Below the pieces are notes generated by a model. The model had not been told where the DNA came from. It saw nothing but the letters and a program-made list of their open reading frames with translations, and did no database searches. From NCBI GenBank assembly GCA_038530365.1, contig JBCBCT010000001.1:1-64000 (forward strand): 64,000 bases of DNA, given 5' to 3'. Origin of the DNA: Pseudahrensia sp038530365. Its GTDB lineage: Bacteria > Pseudomonadota > Alphaproteobacteria > Rhizobiales > Rhizobiaceae. Shown here in pieces: positions 45,588-53,372 of this stretch (position 1 is the stretch's first letter; every line of letters begins with the position of its first letter). The position numbers were made by a program, and so were the translations under genes.

Positions 45588-46972
45588 ACGGCGTCCAACT
45601 GTGCACCTAGGGCACGCATGAGGGGAACGAACTCGCGAAACGAGGTGTTAATCATCACAGTGTCATCCACCGTGACCGGCTGTCTGGACGCAAGCCCCAT
45701 GACCAAAAAGGCCATGGCGATTCGGTGATCGAGATGGGTTTCAACGAACCCTCCCCCTTCTACAATTCCTTGTTCGCTTCCTGTTGTACGACCGCCCCTC
45801 ACAAAGAGCGCATCCTCGCCCTCGGTGCAGTCAACGCCATTGGCCTCCAGCCCCCGTGCTGTGGCCGCCAAGCGGTCGCATTCCTTAACCCGCAGCTCAT
45901 CAAGCCCAAGCATTTTTGTCTCACCCTCGGCGAAAGCGGCAGCCACGGCCAGCACGGGATACTCATCGATCATGGCGGGGGCGCGATCCGCCGGGACGGT
46001 CACACCCTTGAGGGGGCTATGGCGCACGCGAATATCGGCGATCTCTTCGCCTCCGCTTTGACGTGGATTGAGGATGTCGATGGCGCCCCCCATCTCCCGT
46101 AGCGTGGTCAAAAGACCGGTGCGCAGGGGGTTCATCAAGACGTCTTGGACGGTGACGTCGGACCCCGGCACGATCAGGGCGGCAACAACGGCAAACGCCG
46201 CCGACGATGGGTCCCCTGGCACAAGCACAGACTGGGGCGTCAATTTTTGCTGACCCTCCAGACTGATGTGCAACGCACCCTCGGCGTCTTCCTCCACCGC
46301 CAAGTCCACACCGAAGGCTTTGAGCATCTTTTCGGTGTGGTCCCGGGTTTTGACCGGTTCAATGACCGTGGTGCGCCCGGCAATGTTGAGCCCCGCCAGC
46401 AAGACGGCTGACTTCACCTGAGCCGAAGCGACCGGAACACGGTATTCAATGGGGATCGGCAATTGCGCCCCTTGGACGGTGAGGGGCAGACGGTCGCCTT
46501 CCGATGCCTGCACCTGCAAACCCGTTTGGCGCAACGGGTTGAGCACACGTCCCATGGGGCGGGCGGAGAGGGACGGATCCCCCACAAAGGTGACCGGAAA
46601 ATCATAGCCCGCGACCAACCCCATCACCAGCCGCGAACCCGTGCCCGCATTGCCAAAATCAAGCGGGGCCTCGGGTTCCAGCAACGCCCCATTTCCCACG
46701 CCGTGAACCGTCCACGTGTCGGTTTGATCGTCTTTTTCAATGACAGCCCCCAGGGCGCGCATGGCGCCGGCTGTGGCCATCACATCATCGGCTTCCAGAA
46801 GCCCCGTGATGGTTGATGTGCCATCGGCAATCGCTCCAAAAATGAGCGAACGGTGGGATATGGACTTGTCGCCGGGAAGTTTGGTGTATCCCGACAAAGG
46901 ACCGCTGGATAGGGCGCGGAAGGGGACGGGTGTGTGATCGTGGCCAGCCATGGTTGGGCCTGTTTGAAACAT
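45584..46972 (-). CDS. aroA: 3-phosphoshikimate 1-carboxyvinyltransferase (EPSP synthase) AroA
   Basis: Makes EPSP in the shikimate pathway. The 462-residue protein resembles the class II (CP4-like) group: LPGDKSISHRS, LDFGNAGTGSRLVMG, RPMGRVLNPLR, SAQVKSAVLLAGLN. The residue that is Ala in the glyphosate-insensitive CP4 enzyme is Gly here (NAGTG). The ATG at 46951 is an alternative start. It overlaps dut by 4 bases. Confidence 0.94.
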   Translation of the reverse strand: MFQTGPTMAGHDHTPVPFRALSSGPLSGYTKLPGDKSISHRSLIFGAIADGTSTITGLLEADDVMATAGAMRALGAVIEKDDQTDTWTVHGVGNGALLEPEAPLDFGNAGTGSRLVMGLVAGYDFPVTFVGDPSLSARPMGRVLNPLRQTGLQVQASEGDRLPLTVQGAQLPIPIEYRVPVASAQVKSAVLLAGLNIAGRTTVIEPVKTRDHTEKMLKAFGVDLAVEEDAEGALHISLEGQQKLTPQSVLVPGDPSSAAFAVVAALIVPGSDVTVQDVLMNPLRTGLLTTLREMGGAIDILNPRQSGGEEIADIRVRHSPLKGVTVPADRAPAMIDEYPVLAVAAAFAEGETKMLGLDELRVKECDRLAATARGLEANGVDCTEGEDALFVRGGRTTGSEQGIVEGGGFVETHLDHRIAMAFLVMGLASRQPVTVDDTVMINTSFREFVPLMRALGAQLDAV

Positions 46973-47288
46973 CAGTCGTGCGAGGGTTCGCTTGTCGCGC
47001 TTTCTCTAGGACGTTGCGCATGGCGTGTCACGCATTCCCGTTTCAGTCGGTGCCCGCAGAGCGCACACAGTCTCTACTCACACCGACATCTGAGCCCCGG
47101 CAACAAAACGCCAAATGCCGGGCAAGAAAACGGCAGAGGCTTTACCGCAGGCCAACGGCACCAAACCCCTTTGACAAGGGGACGGGTGGCGGCTAGACCG
47201 CACCGTCCATAGCGGCTAACCGGTTTGCAAATTCGGTGCGAACTGCCTTCCGCTTTTTCAGCTTTCAAGACGCAGACGAGGCCTTCCA
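46973..47288. other. aroA / FYDLN-protein divergent intergenic region
   Basis: These 316 bases hold no gene. A possible promoter for the rightward gene is TTGACA (47171-47176) with TAGACC at 47194-47199, 17 bases apart; the -10 is weak. Confidence 0.4.
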
Positions 47289-47711
47289 GTGGCTAAACCA
47301 GAACTCGGCGAAAAGCGCCTGTGCCCCAATTGCGGCGCAAAATACTACGATCTCAACCGCGATCCGATTATCTGTCCCAAATGCGGCACGGAATTCGAAT
47401 TGGTTGTTGCCACGGCAAAAGCCAAGCCGGAAAAAGCCGAAGAAGCGGAGGCTGCAACCGAGGACTCCAACGAAGATGTGGAGGCCGAGGGGCCCGAAAT
47501 CGTCAGCCTGGAAGATGCTGATGAAGATGACGGCGATACGGTCGACGGCAACGAAGACGATGATGACGTGCCCTCGGATATCCCTGATGTTGGCATCGAT
47601 GACGATGATGATGACAACGCTGACGATGATACGTTCCTGGAAGACGATGATGAGGACGACGATATGTCCGACATCATTCCGACCAAAGGGGACGGTGAGG
47701 ACGATAGCTAA
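47289..47711 (+). CDS. TIGR02300 (FYDLN acid) family zinc-ribbon protein
   Basis: The 140-residue protein has an N-terminal zinc ribbon (CPNCGAKYYDLNRDPIICPKCG) with the family YDLN motif, followed by a very acidic tail. Residues from about 60 on are mostly Asp/Glu. The start is GTG with GAGG 9 bases upstream. The family is alphaproteobacterial and of unknown function. It sits divergent from aroA, as often seen. Confidence 0.92.
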   Translation: MAKPELGEKRLCPNCGAKYYDLNRDPIICPKCGTEFELVVATAKAKPEKAEEAEAATEDSNEDVEAEGPEIVSLEDADEDDGDTVDGNEDDDDVPSDIPDVGIDDDDDDNADDDTFLEDDDEDDDMSDIIPTKGDGEDDS

Positions 47712-47922
47712 CCCCGGACTGTGCGGGCGAAGGCGGGACAGAACCTGCCAACGCTCACACTGAGGCCAGGTTGGGAACCAGGACCGGAACCGGAAAAATG
47801 CCATGGCGCCGCAGACTTTCGCGCAGGCAGGACTTGTTTTGGCGGGGCTTGTTGCCTACAACCCCGCCGTCGGTGACACCGTCACCAACCGATTGGGCGT
47901 TTGCTCAATCATCTGAAAGGCT

Positions 47923-47998
<76 letters not shown>

Positions 47999-48116
47999 GT
48001 CTTTTTCAATGCCAATCACATGCCGATGAGGGGCTGATTACGATCGGGCCAAGCGCTGGGGCAGCCGCTTAAACCTGGCGCGCGTGTCATCACAATCCAT
48101 GATCAAAGCGCGGAAA

Positions 48117-48146
48117 GCGTGCGGGTTCAAACCCCGCCTTTGACGC
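48117..48146 (+). promoter_or_regulatory. T-arm-like hairpin in the rbfA-truB leader
   Basis: GCGGG-TTCAAAC-CCCGC (48121-48137) is a perfect 5-pair stem with a 7-base loop. It carries the T-loop consensus TTCRA with C after the loop, as in a tRNA T-arm. The outer GCGT/ACGC can also pair. No cloverleaf can be built around it, and no CCA follows. It ends about 35 bases before the rbfA start. Confidence 0.5.
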
Positions 48147-48172
48147 ACACACTCAGCACCAAAGGAACGCCC

Positions 48173-48640
48173 GTGGCCAAACAATCCGGACCATCCCAAC
48201 GGCAATTGCGTGTGGGCGAACTGGTGCGCCATGCTCTCATGCAGGTTTTAACCCGCGAGACGCTGCCCGACGCGGCTTTACAAAAAGCGTTGATCTCCAT
48301 CACCGAGGTGCGCATGTCGCCGGACCTGAAAATCGCCACCTGTTTTATCACCCTCACCGGTGGTGGTGATACGGCCCCCATCATCAAGGGGCTGGCAAGC
48401 CAGGCGAAGTTTCTGCGCGGACGTGCGGCACCGCTGCTGAACCAGATGAAATATATGCCGACGTTTCGCTTTCGAGCCGATGAGAGCTTTGACAATTTTG
48501 CCCGGATCGATGCGCTGTTGAAATCCGACGCCGTGCGCCGGGACCTCGATGGCCCGCAAACGGATGAAATTGCCGAAGAAGCAACGGACGAGGCAAGACC
48601 AGATTTGGGTGCCGATACACCAAACCCGGAGGGCGCATAG
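48173..48640 (+). CDS. rbfA: 30S ribosome-binding factor RbfA
   Basis: Late 16S rRNA maturation factor. The 155-residue KH-like protein has QRQLRVGELVRHALMQVL and a beta-strand region ending NQMKYMPTFRFRADESFDN. The GTG at 48173 has AAAGGA 7 bases upstream; the frame is open to 48119. The C-terminal 25 residues are acidic and variable. truB follows after 3 bases. The leader carries a T-arm-like hairpin. Confidence 0.95.
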   Translation: MAKQSGPSQRQLRVGELVRHALMQVLTRETLPDAALQKALISITEVRMSPDLKIATCFITLTGGGDTAPIIKGLASQAKFLRGRAAPLLNQMKYMPTFRFRADESFDNFARIDALLKSDAVRRDLDGPQTDEIAEEATDEARPDLGADTPNPEGA

Positions 48641-48643
48641 ACC

Positions 48644-49555
48644 ATGGCGCGGCGCAAAAAGGGGCGGGCGGTGTCCGGTTGGATCGTCCTCGACAAACCC
48701 TACGAACTGGGCTCCACGCAGGCCGTGGGAAAAGTGCGCTGGTTGTTCCAAGCGCAAAAGGCGGGCCATGCGGGCACGCTCGACCCGCTGGCCACCGGCA
48801 TCCTGCCCATCGCCCTTGGCGAAGCCACAAAAACCGTTCCCTATGTGGTGGACGGGGAAAAAGCCTACCGTTTCACCGTACGCTGGGGGGTGCGCACGAA
48901 CACCGACGATGCCGAGGGAACGCCTGTGGCCACCAGCGATGCGCGGCCCACCAAAGAGCAAATTCTCGCGCTGCTTCCCCGCTTCACCGGTGATATAGAT
49001 CAAGTGCCGCCGGCCTTTTCCGCCATCAAAATCGACGGCAAGCGTGCCTATGCCGAGGCCCGGGCAGGGGAAGATGTGAAACTGGACGCACGGCGTGTGG
49101 AGATTGATTCCTTTGATCTGGTCGAACAGCCGGACGCGGATCACGCCACGTTTGAAGTGAATTGTGGCAAGGGCACCTATGTGCGCGCCCTGGCGCGGGA
49201 TCTCGGTGTCCTTTTGGGATGCGAGGGCCATGTCAGCGCTCTGCACCGTACGTTCGTGGAACCCTTTGAAGAGGCCGATTCGATCTCTTTAGACGATCTT
49301 ATCGCGCTTGAAGGGGATTTTTCAGCACTGGATGAAAAGCTCATCACGCCCCTGGATGCCATGCAGGGTTTTCCCGAACTTCGGTTGTCCTCGGATCAGG
49401 CAGAGCGCATTCGCCGCGGCAATGCTGTTATCCTGCGCGGGCGCGACGCGCCGATCGAAGAAGAGGACGTGTGCGCGATTTTCAAAGGCAACCTCATCGC
49501 CATCGGCGACATCGAAAAAGGCCAATTCCAACCCCGCCGGGTGTTTCAAGTTTAG
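48644..49555 (+). CDS. truB: tRNA pseudouridine(55) synthase TruB
   Basis: Makes pseudouridine 55 in the T-loop of tRNAs. The 303-residue protein has the catalytic-Asp motif GHAGTLDPLATGILPIALGEATK and KAYRFTVRWG, with a C-terminal PUA-like end. It lies 3 bases after rbfA with a GGAGG site inside the rbfA end. rpsO and pnp, common downstream neighbours, are not present here. Confidence 0.96.
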   Translation: MARRKKGRAVSGWIVLDKPYELGSTQAVGKVRWLFQAQKAGHAGTLDPLATGILPIALGEATKTVPYVVDGEKAYRFTVRWGVRTNTDDAEGTPVATSDARPTKEQILALLPRFTGDIDQVPPAFSAIKIDGKRAYAEARAGEDVKLDARRVEIDSFDLVEQPDADHATFEVNCGKGTYVRALARDLGVLLGCEGHVSALHRTFVEPFEEADSISLDDLIALEGDFSALDEKLITPLDAMQGFPELRLSSDQAERIRRGNAVILRGRDAPIEEEDVCAIFKGNLIAIGDIEKGQFQPRRVFQV

Positions 49556-49563
49556 CTTGTACG

Positions 49564-49637
49564 CACGCTGCCGGTGGCCGTGCCACCTTCGCTCCGTGGA
49601 GACGAGGCATAAGCGTCGAGTGGCTCTTCGCCACTTT
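49564..49637. repeat. REP-like element, copy 1
   Basis: A 74-base unit with two hairpins: GGTGGC-CGT-GCCACC (49573-49587) and AGTGGC-TCTTC-GCCACT (49619-49635), the latter followed by four T. About 89 percent identical to copy 2, which starts 92 bases further on. It lies between convergent truB and metZ and may serve as their terminator. Confidence 0.8.
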
Positions 49638-49655
49638 TCTGATCTCCTGTGCACT

Positions 49656-49729
49656 CACGCTGCCGGTGGCCATGCCACCTTCGCACCGTCGGGGCGACGC
49701 ATGAACGTCGAGTGGCTCTTCGCCACTTT
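49656..49729. repeat. REP-like element, copy 2
   Basis: Second 74-base copy, 8 differences from copy 1. Both hairpins are kept: GGTGGC-CAT-GCCACC (49665-49679) and AGTGGC-TCTTC-GCCACT (49711-49727). The changes avoid the stem arms, which suggests that structure is conserved. Confidence 0.8.
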
Positions 49730-49753
49730 GGTCTCTCCTTTCAGTGAGACACG

Positions 49754-50977
49754 TCAGTTCGTCGTCATGCCGTGGACCGCAATAAGAGCGTCAGAGATGT
49801 CAGATAGGAGGTCCTCCACGTCCTCCAGCCCCACCGACAGGCGCAAGACGCCATCGCTGATGCCGAGGGCGGCGCGGTCGCCATCGGACAGGTTTTTGTG
49901 GGTGGTCGTCGCCGGATGGGTGATGAGGCTTTTTGCATCCCCCAGATTGTTCGATAGTTGAACCAAGCGCAGTGCGTTTTCAAACCGGAAGGCCGCTTCT
50001 TTCCCGCCCCGCAGTTCAAACGCCACCAGCGTCGAACCTTTCGCCATTTGCTTCTTTGCGATCTCCGCCTGCGGATGATCATCCCGACCGGGGTAAATCA
50101 CGCGCAGGCATGTTTGGCTTTCGGCAAGGTAATCTGCGATGCGGGCCGCGCTGGCGGCCTGCTGGTTCACGCGCACGGGCAAAGTTTCCAGCCCCTTCAA
50201 CAACACCCAGGCGTTAAACGGCGAAAGGCTGGGGCCGGTGTGACGATAGTAGTCCCACAAAACCTCATCCACCCAGTCCTGACTCCCGAGGATCGCACCG
50301 CCCAGGCATCGCCCCTGGCCGTCTATATGCTTGGTGGCCGAGTACACGACCACATCTGCCCCAAGATCGAGCGGGCGCTGGAACATTGGGGTGGCAAACA
50401 CATTATCCACCACCAGCTTTGCGCCGCCGTTGTGGGCGATGTCAGCAACGGCTGCGATGTCCACCAGTTCAAGGGTGGGATTGGTCGGAGACTCCAGAAA
50501 ACAAATTCTGGTATTGGCCCGCATCGCGCCTCTCCAGGCGTCGAGATCACGCCCATCCACGAGAGTGCACTCTATGCCGTAGCGGGGGGCGAGTTTTTCC
50601 ACCACCCAGCGGCAAGACCCAAACAGCGCGCGGGCCGCCACGATATGATCCCCAGCGCGAAGTTGGCTCATTATGGCTGCCGTCACAGCGCTCATGCCAC
50701 TGGCGGTGCCGAGGCAGGCTTCCGCGCCTTCCAATGTGGCCAAACGCCCTTCAAACATGGCAACGGTTGGGTTGGCATAGCGGGAATAGACGTAGCCCGG
50801 CTCATCGCCGGAAAAGCGCGCCGCCGCTTGCTCCGCGCTGTCATACACAAAACCCTGGGTGAGATAGAGGGCTTCCGACGTCTCTCCGAATGCGGAGCGC
50901 GTGGCGCCGGCGTGGACCATTTGCGTTGCTGGCCGCCACTTGGCCTGTGCGTTGTGTCCTTGGGTGGTTTTGGCCAT
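49754..50977 (-). CDS. metZ: O-succinylhomoserine sulfhydrylase MetZ
   Basis: PLP enzyme that makes homocysteine from O-succinylhomoserine and sulfide. The 407-residue Cys/Met-metabolism family protein has the PLP Lys in SATKHIDGQGRCLGG, YVYSRYANPTVAMFE and VDNVFATPMFQRP, which is the MetZ pattern. The ATG at 50977 follows AAGGGA; the frame is open to 51025. It is preceded by a SAM-II riboswitch and an intrinsic terminator, so it is controlled by S-adenosylmethionine. Confidence 0.93.
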   Translation of the reverse strand: MAKTTQGHNAQAKWRPATQMVHAGATRSAFGETSEALYLTQGFVYDSAEQAAARFSGDEPGYVYSRYANPTVAMFEGRLATLEGAEACLGTASGMSAVTAAIMSQLRAGDHIVAARALFGSCRWVVEKLAPRYGIECTLVDGRDLDAWRGAMRANTRICFLESPTNPTLELVDIAAVADIAHNGGAKLVVDNVFATPMFQRPLDLGADVVVYSATKHIDGQGRCLGGAILGSQDWVDEVLWDYYRHTGPSLSPFNAWVLLKGLETLPVRVNQQAASAARIADYLAESQTCLRVIYPGRDDHPQAEIAKKQMAKGSTLVAFELRGGKEAAFRFENALRLVQLSNNLGDAKSLITHPATTTHKNLSDGDRAALGISDGVLRLSVGLEDVEDLLSDISDALIAVHGMTTN

Positions 50978-51113
50978 GGTCTGTCCCTTTGTTTTCAACA
51001 TCCGACGCCGCAACGCTGATGGCAAAGCGCTGGGCTGTGGTCTCAGTTCGACGCGTAGGGATCATGCGCCCGGTTGAAACGGGGCGTCGGAGCGAAGGGA
51101 GCGGAGAGCGCAT

Positions 51114-51147
51114 AAAAAAACCGGCTCTGCCACTCGCAAAACCGGTT
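51114..51147 (-). terminator. Leader terminator between SAM-II aptamer and metZ
   Basis: AACCGG/CCGGTT arms (51142-51147 and 51119-51124) with an internal TGC/GCA pair, followed on the minus strand by seven U (51120-51114). A second perfect hairpin, GCCCTG-loop-CAGGGC (51153-51169), lies between it and the aptamer. Together they suggest transcription attenuation. Confidence 0.65.
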
Positions 51148-51175
51148 CCCGAGCCCTGAATTACAGGGCGCATCG

Positions 51176-51230
51176 GTCCTTTAGCGAGTTGTTTTACGTG
51201 GCTGCAAGCCGACCGGCCAAATCACCACGA
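51176..51230 (-). promoter_or_regulatory. SAM-II riboswitch upstream of metZ
   Basis: Read on the minus strand, the segment has the SAM-II layout. P1 is CGTGG/CCACG (51225-51229 with 51197-51201), GTGATTTGG follows P1, and CTTGCAGCCACG closes it. The A-rich stretch TAAAACAA and the pseudoknot strand CGCTAAAGGA complete the pattern. SAM-II aptamers control Met/SAM genes in alphaproteobacteria. The aptamer ends about 200 bases before metZ. Confidence 0.88.
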
Positions 51231-51282
51231 ACGAGGTGTGAATACCCTGCAACCGCCATTGCGTCAATTGCAGCGAGCGATC

Positions 51283-52437
51283 ATGAGTGGAGCCATGGAC
51301 ACGCTTGAACCCCATTTAGGCCCCGGCATTATCAACGATGCGGGCATCGCCCGCCTGTTTGATGGGCAGCACATCCGAGCGGATCGGGGGTTGGACGATG
51401 ATCAGATCCAGCCTGCCAGCCTTGACTTGCGCTTAGGCCAACACGCGCTTCGAGTTCGGGCGTCGTTTCTGCCCGGTCGGGAGGCAACGGTGGCCGATAA
51501 GGTCGAACGGTTTGCGCTGCACCGGATCGATTTGACGGACGGTGCGGTTTTGGAAACGGGCTGCGTCTATATCGTTCCGCTGTTGGAAAGCCTCGCACTG
51601 CCGGACCTTGTGTCCGCGTCCACCAATCCAAAAAGCTCGACCGGGCGACTGGATATTTTCACCCGGGTGATCAGCGATTACGCCGGACAATTCGACATGA
51701 TTCCCGCCGGCTACACCGGGCCGCTTTATCTGGAAATCAGCCCGCGGACGTTTCCTGTGGTGGTGCGCACCGGCTCTCGCCTGTCGCAAATCCGATTCCG
51801 TGTGGGGCAACCGACCCTGGACGAAACGGCACTGCGCGATCTCCACGCCCAGCACCGCTTGGTGGAGCCGCTGGCGGACGACCGCGACAAAACCGATGCC
51901 CTCATCGACGGGCGCGGCATTGCCATGTCCATCGATTTGACGGGCGACGCTCAGGGACTGGTGGGCTATCGCGGCAAACGCCACACCGGGGTTGTGGACG
52001 TGGACCAACGGGCCGCCTGCACCGTCCTCGATTACTGGGAACCGATTTTCAACCGCGGTTCAGCCGACATGGTGCTGGATCCGAACGAGTTTTACATTCT
52101 CGTTTCCCGGGAAGCCGTGCACGTTCCCCCGCAGGTTGCGGCGGAAATGGTGCCGTTTGATCCGCTGGTGGGCGAATTTCGTGTGCACTACGCAGGCTTT
52201 TTTGACCCAGGCTTCGGCCACGCGGCGGCGGGCGGGCAAGGTGCTCGGGCGGTGCTAGAGGTGCGCAGCCACGAGGTGCCATTTATTTTGGAACACGGGC
52301 AAACCGTCGGCCGGCTGGTTTATGAAACCATGCAAGCGGTTCCAGATCGGCTCTATGGAGCGGATTTGAAATCAAACTATCAGGCCCAGGGGCTCAAACT
52401 GTCCAAACATTTTAAGCCGCCTGAGCCGCGCTCCTGA
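51283..52437 (+). CDS. 2'-deoxycytidine 5'-triphosphate deaminase, two-domain type
   Basis: Deaminates dCTP to dUTP in pyrimidine deoxynucleotide synthesis. The 384-residue protein is twice the usual Dcd length and has two dUTPase-like domains. The first has IQPASLDLRLG and ASTNPKSSTGRLDIFTR (Ser-Ser-Thr-Gly substrate loop, about residues 110-126) and SRLSQIRFRVGQ. The second starts near residue 200. The ATGs at 51283 and 51295 are possible; a GTG at 51238 would almost touch the metZ riboswitch and is unlikely. Confidence 0.85.
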   Translation: MSGAMDTLEPHLGPGIINDAGIARLFDGQHIRADRGLDDDQIQPASLDLRLGQHALRVRASFLPGREATVADKVERFALHRIDLTDGAVLETGCVYIVPLLESLALPDLVSASTNPKSSTGRLDIFTRVISDYAGQFDMIPAGYTGPLYLEISPRTFPVVVRTGSRLSQIRFRVGQPTLDETALRDLHAQHRLVEPLADDRDKTDALIDGRGIAMSIDLTGDAQGLVGYRGKRHTGVVDVDQRAACTVLDYWEPIFNRGSADMVLDPNEFYILVSREAVHVPPQVAAEMVPFDPLVGEFRVHYAGFFDPGFGHAAAGGQGARAVLEVRSHEVPFILEHGQTVGRLVYETMQAVPDRLYGADLKSNYQAQGLKLSKHFKPPEPRS

Positions 52438-52532
52438 AGCTGCGCCTCCTGAACCGCACCGACCAGCAGGCCGGTGTTGAATGGCCGGCGTTGACCGCAG
52501 GCGGCCGACAATGCGTGTACCGTGCTGAATGT

Positions 52533-52685
52533 CTAGCGCTGAGGAACGGTGTAGACCCGCTCTAGCTCCGCGATTTCAGTGTCACTAAAACCAATTTGGC
52601 GGGCCAATTGCGGCAAGGTTTTCCCATGGGCTGAGGACGCGTTTTCCCGGCGTCCGAGCAACTGGTCGGATAGGCGAATTTCCAT
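52533..52685 (-). CDS. Small hypothetical protein (50 aa)
   Basis: The 50-codon frame has GGGAG 8 bases before its ATG. The product begins MEIRLSDQLLGRRE and has a helix-turn-helix-like end (LPQLARQIGFSDTEIAELERVY). It lies between dCTP deaminase and hpaR, divergent from hpaR. I do not recognise a family. The frame is open further upstream, but the AT-rich hpaR promoter region lies there. Confidence 0.4.
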   Translation of the reverse strand: MEIRLSDQLLGRRENASSAHGKTLPQLARQIGFSDTEIAELERVYTVPQR

Positions 52686-52802
52686 GATCGTCACTCCCAT
52701 CTTTGTGATCACCATCACAAATTGGGGAGCAAGAGGGTGAAAACAAGGCAGGCAACCCGCCGCCCCTTTGAATTGGCCCGCGAAGCGCTGCGGCAAATTT
52801 GC

Positions 52803-52860
52803 AATTTAATTCATACATGAAATATTATCATTCTAACGACATGCGACATGCCCAAAGCCC
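52803..52860 (+). promoter_or_regulatory. AT-rich control region of hpaR
   Basis: The stretch is distinctly AT-rich and contains TGAAATATTATCA (52818-52830), an imperfect palindrome of the size MarR-family proteins bind, with a TATTAT that could serve as a -10. HpaR autoregulation through this site is an inference. Confidence 0.4.
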
Positions 52861-53346
52861 ATGGTTCCTTTTAAGAACAGCCTTCCGATGCAGCTCTACC
52901 GCGCGCTTGATGCGGTGATGCCAGCGTATCGTGCCCTGTTTGCAGCCCATAACTTGACCGAACCACAGTGGCGCGTGCTTCGGGTGGTTTGGGAGTGCCA
53001 AAAAACAACGCCTCACATGGTGTCCGGGGCTACGCCCCTGCACGTTTCCGAAGCCACGTTGATTTCCGCCCAAAGCCTGGTGGGTATTGTGGACCGCATG
53101 GTGGCCAAAGGTTTGCTGACCCGCCTGCGTTCCGTCGATGACCGCCGCATGGTCTATCTGCTGCCCACGCCCAAGGCACGGGCGCTCGCCGAAACAGTGC
53201 TGCCAAAGGTGGATGCGATCCGCGCAGACATTGCCGACCGCCTGACGGAAGCGGAATGGGAGACGCTTGGTGCGCTGTTGTCCAAAGCAGGCGGAACCAA
53301 GCCAAATGAAAAAACGCAAGTCGAAAACGAACGCACTGCCGGATAG
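52861..53346 (+). CDS. hpaR: MarR-family regulator HpaR (homoprotocatechuate/4-HPA degradation)
   Basis: The 161-residue winged-helix repressor has SLPMQLYRALDAVMPAYR and LTEPQWRVLRVV, the HpaR hallmarks, and the wing DDRRMVYLLP. A 20-residue loop (TTPHMVSGATPLHVSEAT) is longer than usual. It is the first gene of the 4-hydroxyphenylacetate cluster; the hydroxylase follows after 26 bases. It probably responds to 4-hydroxyphenylacetate or a related acid. Confidence 0.85.
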   Translation: MVPFKNSLPMQLYRALDAVMPAYRALFAAHNLTEPQWRVLRVVWECQKTTPHMVSGATPLHVSEATLISAQSLVGIVDRMVAKGLLTRLRSVDDRRMVYLLPTPKARALAETVLPKVDAIRADIADRLTEAEWETLGALLSKAGGTKPNEKTQVENERTAG

Positions 53347-53372
53347 GTCCGATGCGGTTGGGAGGAAAACAC

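Noticed and set aside
48061..48145. A third tRNA gene before rbfA
   Set aside because: Only a T-arm can be formed. No matching 5' acceptor strand, D-arm or CCA is present.
51238..51282. GTG start for the dCTP deaminase gene at 51238
   Set aside because: It would lie only 8 bases from the 5' end of the divergent SAM-II aptamer and leave no room for promoters; the ATG at 51283 fits better.
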